Source: Candidatus Woesearchaeota archaeon
Lineage (GTDB): Archaea > Nanobdellota > Nanobdellia > Woesearchaeales > UBA10216
Length of the DNA: 13,894 nt
NCBI GenBank assembly: GCA_023269295.1
Contig: JAHFTU010000009.1
Coordinates: 1 to 13,894 of the forward strand
Direction of reading: 5' to 3'
In this document: in pieces, positions 13,001 through 13,894 of the stretch
How the letters are laid out: every line of letters begins with the position of its first letter
Numbering within the stretch: position 1 is the first letter of the stretch
Program-made: the position numbers and the translations under genes
Notes under the pieces: generated by a model
Databases searched by the model: none
What the model saw: only the letters and a program-made list of their open reading frames with translations
What the model was told of the DNA's origin: nothing

Positions 13001-13894
13001 AACCTTGTTAACCTTTACTTTGCCTTCTTCGTCAAAGCAAACAACGCTCACATGTTCCATTCCGTTATCAACAACTTCACCAATAGGCACACGCCTAAAC
13101 ATTCCCTTGTCAGAAATCAATATTTTCTCGTCGGCGGGAAGCGACTGTCCGTAAAATTTTGACATAATCTCGGGCCCGTTGATGTGGGTGAAGTAAGCGT
13201 TTGTCTCGTTGGCAACCGCCTTTGCAACAAGCGTCTTTCCTGTTCCGGGCGGGCCATGCAGCAGTACCCCTTTTGGGGCATCAATTCCGAGCCGCTCAAA
13301 TATTTCCGGGTGCTTGAGCGGGAGCTCGACCATTTCCCTGACTTTCTTTATCTCCTCTGACAGGCCGCCTATGTCTTCGTAGGTTATGTCCAGCCTGGGC
13401 TCCTCAACCATGTCGGCAGCTTCGGGATTGAAAACAACCTCTGTAAGGTCTGTGATTATGACCGAGCCCTTTGGCAGGGTATCAATGACAATGAACTTGA
13501 TGTCTGAGAAGCCAAGTCCCATGACGTCCTCGTCAACCTCGTCAAGCATCTTGAATATTTCCTCAAACGGGCTGTGGACAAATGTTGTCCTTCTCCTTGT
13601 GGTGCCGCCCAGCGCAACAATGTCGCCCTTCACGAGCGCCCTTCCCAGAAGTCCCTGCTTGAAAATGTCAGAGCTTGCCCTTATCATGACGCCTTTCCTT
13701 GCAGGCGCGATTACGACTTTTTTGGCGCCTTTGATGTCAGCCCTTCTTATCTTGACGAGCTCGCCTATGCCGGAGCGCGCGTTTCGCCTCAGGATACCGT
13801 CCATCCTTATTATTGTGAGGCCGATGTCGCCGGGGTAAGCCCTGTCGGCTATGCCCACAGTGACCCTGCTGCCTTCTATCTCAACAATGTCGCC
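10031..13894 (-). CDS. CDC48/VAT-type AAA ATPase with intein, N-terminus beyond the window
   Basis: This is the archaeal p97/VCP homologue, a hexameric unfoldase that pulls proteins apart for degradation or recycling. The frame stays open to the right edge, starting GDIVEIEGSRVTV in the N-domain, so the true start, about 35-40 residues earlier by family comparison, is not in view. The N-domain is followed by D1 Walker A GPPGTGKT (13232-13255), the intein, Walker B IIFIDEIDAIA, then D2 Walker A GAPGTGKT, Walker B IIFFDELDS and RPGRFDR arginine-finger segments in both domains. The C-terminus is EEKPTYMG. After splicing, the visible host protein is 797 residues. Both AAA modules carry an extra charged insert at the same place, at the start of the helical lid (about 11246-11335 and 10301-10435). 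Confidence 0.97.
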   Translation of the reverse strand, partial: GDIVEIEGSRVTVGIADRAYPGDIGLTIIRMDGILRRNARSGIGELVKIRRADIKGAKKVVIAPARKGVMIRASSDIFKQGLLGRALVKGDIVALGGTTRRRTTFVHSPFEEIFKMLDEVDEDVMGLGFSDIKFIVIDTLPKGSVIITDLTEVVFNPEAADMVEEPRLDITYEDIGGLSEEIKKVREMVELPLKHPEIFERLGIDAPKGVLLHGPPGTGKTLVAKAVANETNAYFTHINGPEIMSKFYGQSLPADEKILISDKGMFRRVPIGEVVDNGMEHVSVVCFDEEGKVKVNKVTGLIKHKLNSKILKVMTRSGREIRVTDYHSLFSLGKNGIESIKTSELKVNESFVAVPKTLPFTPDPIYKLNLLEMLKDDDFGLRVRNVQQFLREAVDKLGLGTVASVLNIREKYVYDLRSKNVGIKVNKFMKLMAAAKIEIKPEFVQLFTKGKSIPAEFIFSENFWTFAGFWMAEGSYMNPGGVRLSIHRREEKVVADLCRSLFGDVTIYRKPNSLGSDVLICSTAVKILMKDILGFASGARKKLVPDIVYNIPRPHLAAFLRGFISGDGSLNLSTPAPMVEISTESPNLADDLAYLMLMFGIVVKVYGRKNRPQKRLCFADHKNLELFLEIGFLDSERNSAIALYVSAKKWSRRDRLPLEPIKEIVKSHNLTAWNGLSGVGNDVLARLEDPRLKVVLGSDIYWDKVIAVEEVADLPNFVYDISVEPSQNFIAGFGGIFAHNSEQNLRKKFEEAEKSAPAIIFIDEIDAIASKREELHGEVERRVVAQLLALMDGLKDRGKVVVIAATNVPNLLDPALRRPGRFDREIEIGVPSKEGRLDILKIHTRNMPLGREVSKNTPSPKSEELSLAAKKYEFYNEKEKEKFLTEFAAKTHGFVGADLSMLCKEAAMVVLRRELPGLKFDEEEPIPKEVLERMVVTRQDFAEALKVVRPSAMREVLVEIPTIRWKDIGGLDEMKQQLKEAVEWPIKNPEAFKRLGVRPPKGILLYGAPGTGKTLLAKAVATESEANFILVKGPELLSKWLGESEKAVREIFKKARQTSPTIIFFDELDSLTPKRGVSSDSHVTERVVNQLLTEIDGLEDLYDTVIIGATNRPDMIDPALLRPGRFDRLILTPVPDVKSRYETFKVHTRGMPITIKERLLPQRIRVVNIVSKMASGESVMDSDVEMSSGNFNVEKIETPDDLLKHLADITEGYVGADIEAVCREAAILVLRKDIKSNFIDGKYFMEALGKVRPSVTREIEKFYEDLRESLSVARAKEIKEEKPTYMG
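11675..13144 (-). other. 490-residue LAGLIDADG intein in CDC48
   Basis: The host sequence MSKFYGQ/SEQNLRKKF is split between Gln and Ser in D1. The intein starts SLPADEKIL (Ser1), has the block B motif VTDYH (Thr74, His77), and ends VYDISVEPSQNFIAG then FAHN (His489, Asn490) before host Ser+1, so all class 1 splicing residues are present. Two LAGLIDADG motifs, FAGFWMAEGS (216-225) and FLRGFISGDGS (309-319), keep their acidic residues, so the homing endonuclease looks intact. Residues 115-190 form an extra helical part that may help recognise DNA. The frame is uninterrupted and A/T-richer than the flanking host sequence. Splicing is essential for an active ATPase, since the intein separates Walker A from Walker B. 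Confidence 0.95.

Noticed and set aside
13856..13858. GTG as the start of the CDC48 gene
   Set aside because: The frame continues in good N-domain sequence (GDIVEIEGSRVTV) to the window edge, so this GTG is an internal valine; the gene is partial.

Overview
This window is archaeal. It encodes both subunits of the archaea-specific Glu-tRNA(Gln) amidotransferase (GatD and GatE), a CDC48/VAT-type double AAA ATPase interrupted by an intein, and two tRNA genes with short archaeal-type introns. At least eight genes have TATA boxes spaced for leaderless or near-leaderless transcripts. The many small unrecognised proteins and the non-canonical T-loop tRNA intron would suit a DPANN archaeon such as a Micrarchaeota or Diapherotrites relative. 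That lineage call is an inference; no rRNA is present to test it.

Layout. A helical protein running off the left edge (minus strand, 1-364) is followed by a run of closely packed hairpins (457-582), a three-helix membrane protein (585-938), and a 143-bp element (1046-1188). The element has terminal inverted repeats and an exact 9-bp target duplication, and it sits directly behind the stop codon of a rhomboid protease (1189-1827). Next come intron-containing tRNA-Thr(TGT) (1892-1984), a Na+/Ca2+-exchanger-family transporter (2029-2964) and gatE (3019-4881), all on the minus strand. The plus strand then carries a Fic-domain protein (4995-5918) bracketed by a 10-bp inverted repeat, an alternating four-copy 13-bp motif (5969-6058), a small two-helix membrane protein, and a two-gene unit of unrecognised helical proteins (6381-7288). 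The minus strand resumes with an unrecognised 184-residue protein, gatD (7918-9249) and a 95-residue membrane-anchored helical protein.

The 457-bp gap at 9574-10030 is not empty. It holds a type II (long variable arm) tRNA on the minus strand. Its T-loop carries a 22-nt intron inside an exact bulge-helix-bulge motif, and splicing restores a standard T-arm. The anticodon read in place is AAG and base 73 is G, an odd pair. The same gap has an AT-rich inverted repeat and, on the plus strand, a likely small RNA with its own TATA box and T-run. The first 16 nt of that RNA can pair without a break to the tRNA variable arm. The right third is the CDC48 gene, whose N-terminus lies outside the window; a complete 490-residue LAGLIDADG intein interrupts its first AAA domain.

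How the genes relate. GatD and GatE together convert misacylated Glu-tRNA(Gln) into Gln-tRNA(Gln). The tRNAs, gatD/gatE and CDC48 are housekeeping functions. The fic cassette, the miniature element, the hairpin runs and the intein are the accessory or mobile layer between them.
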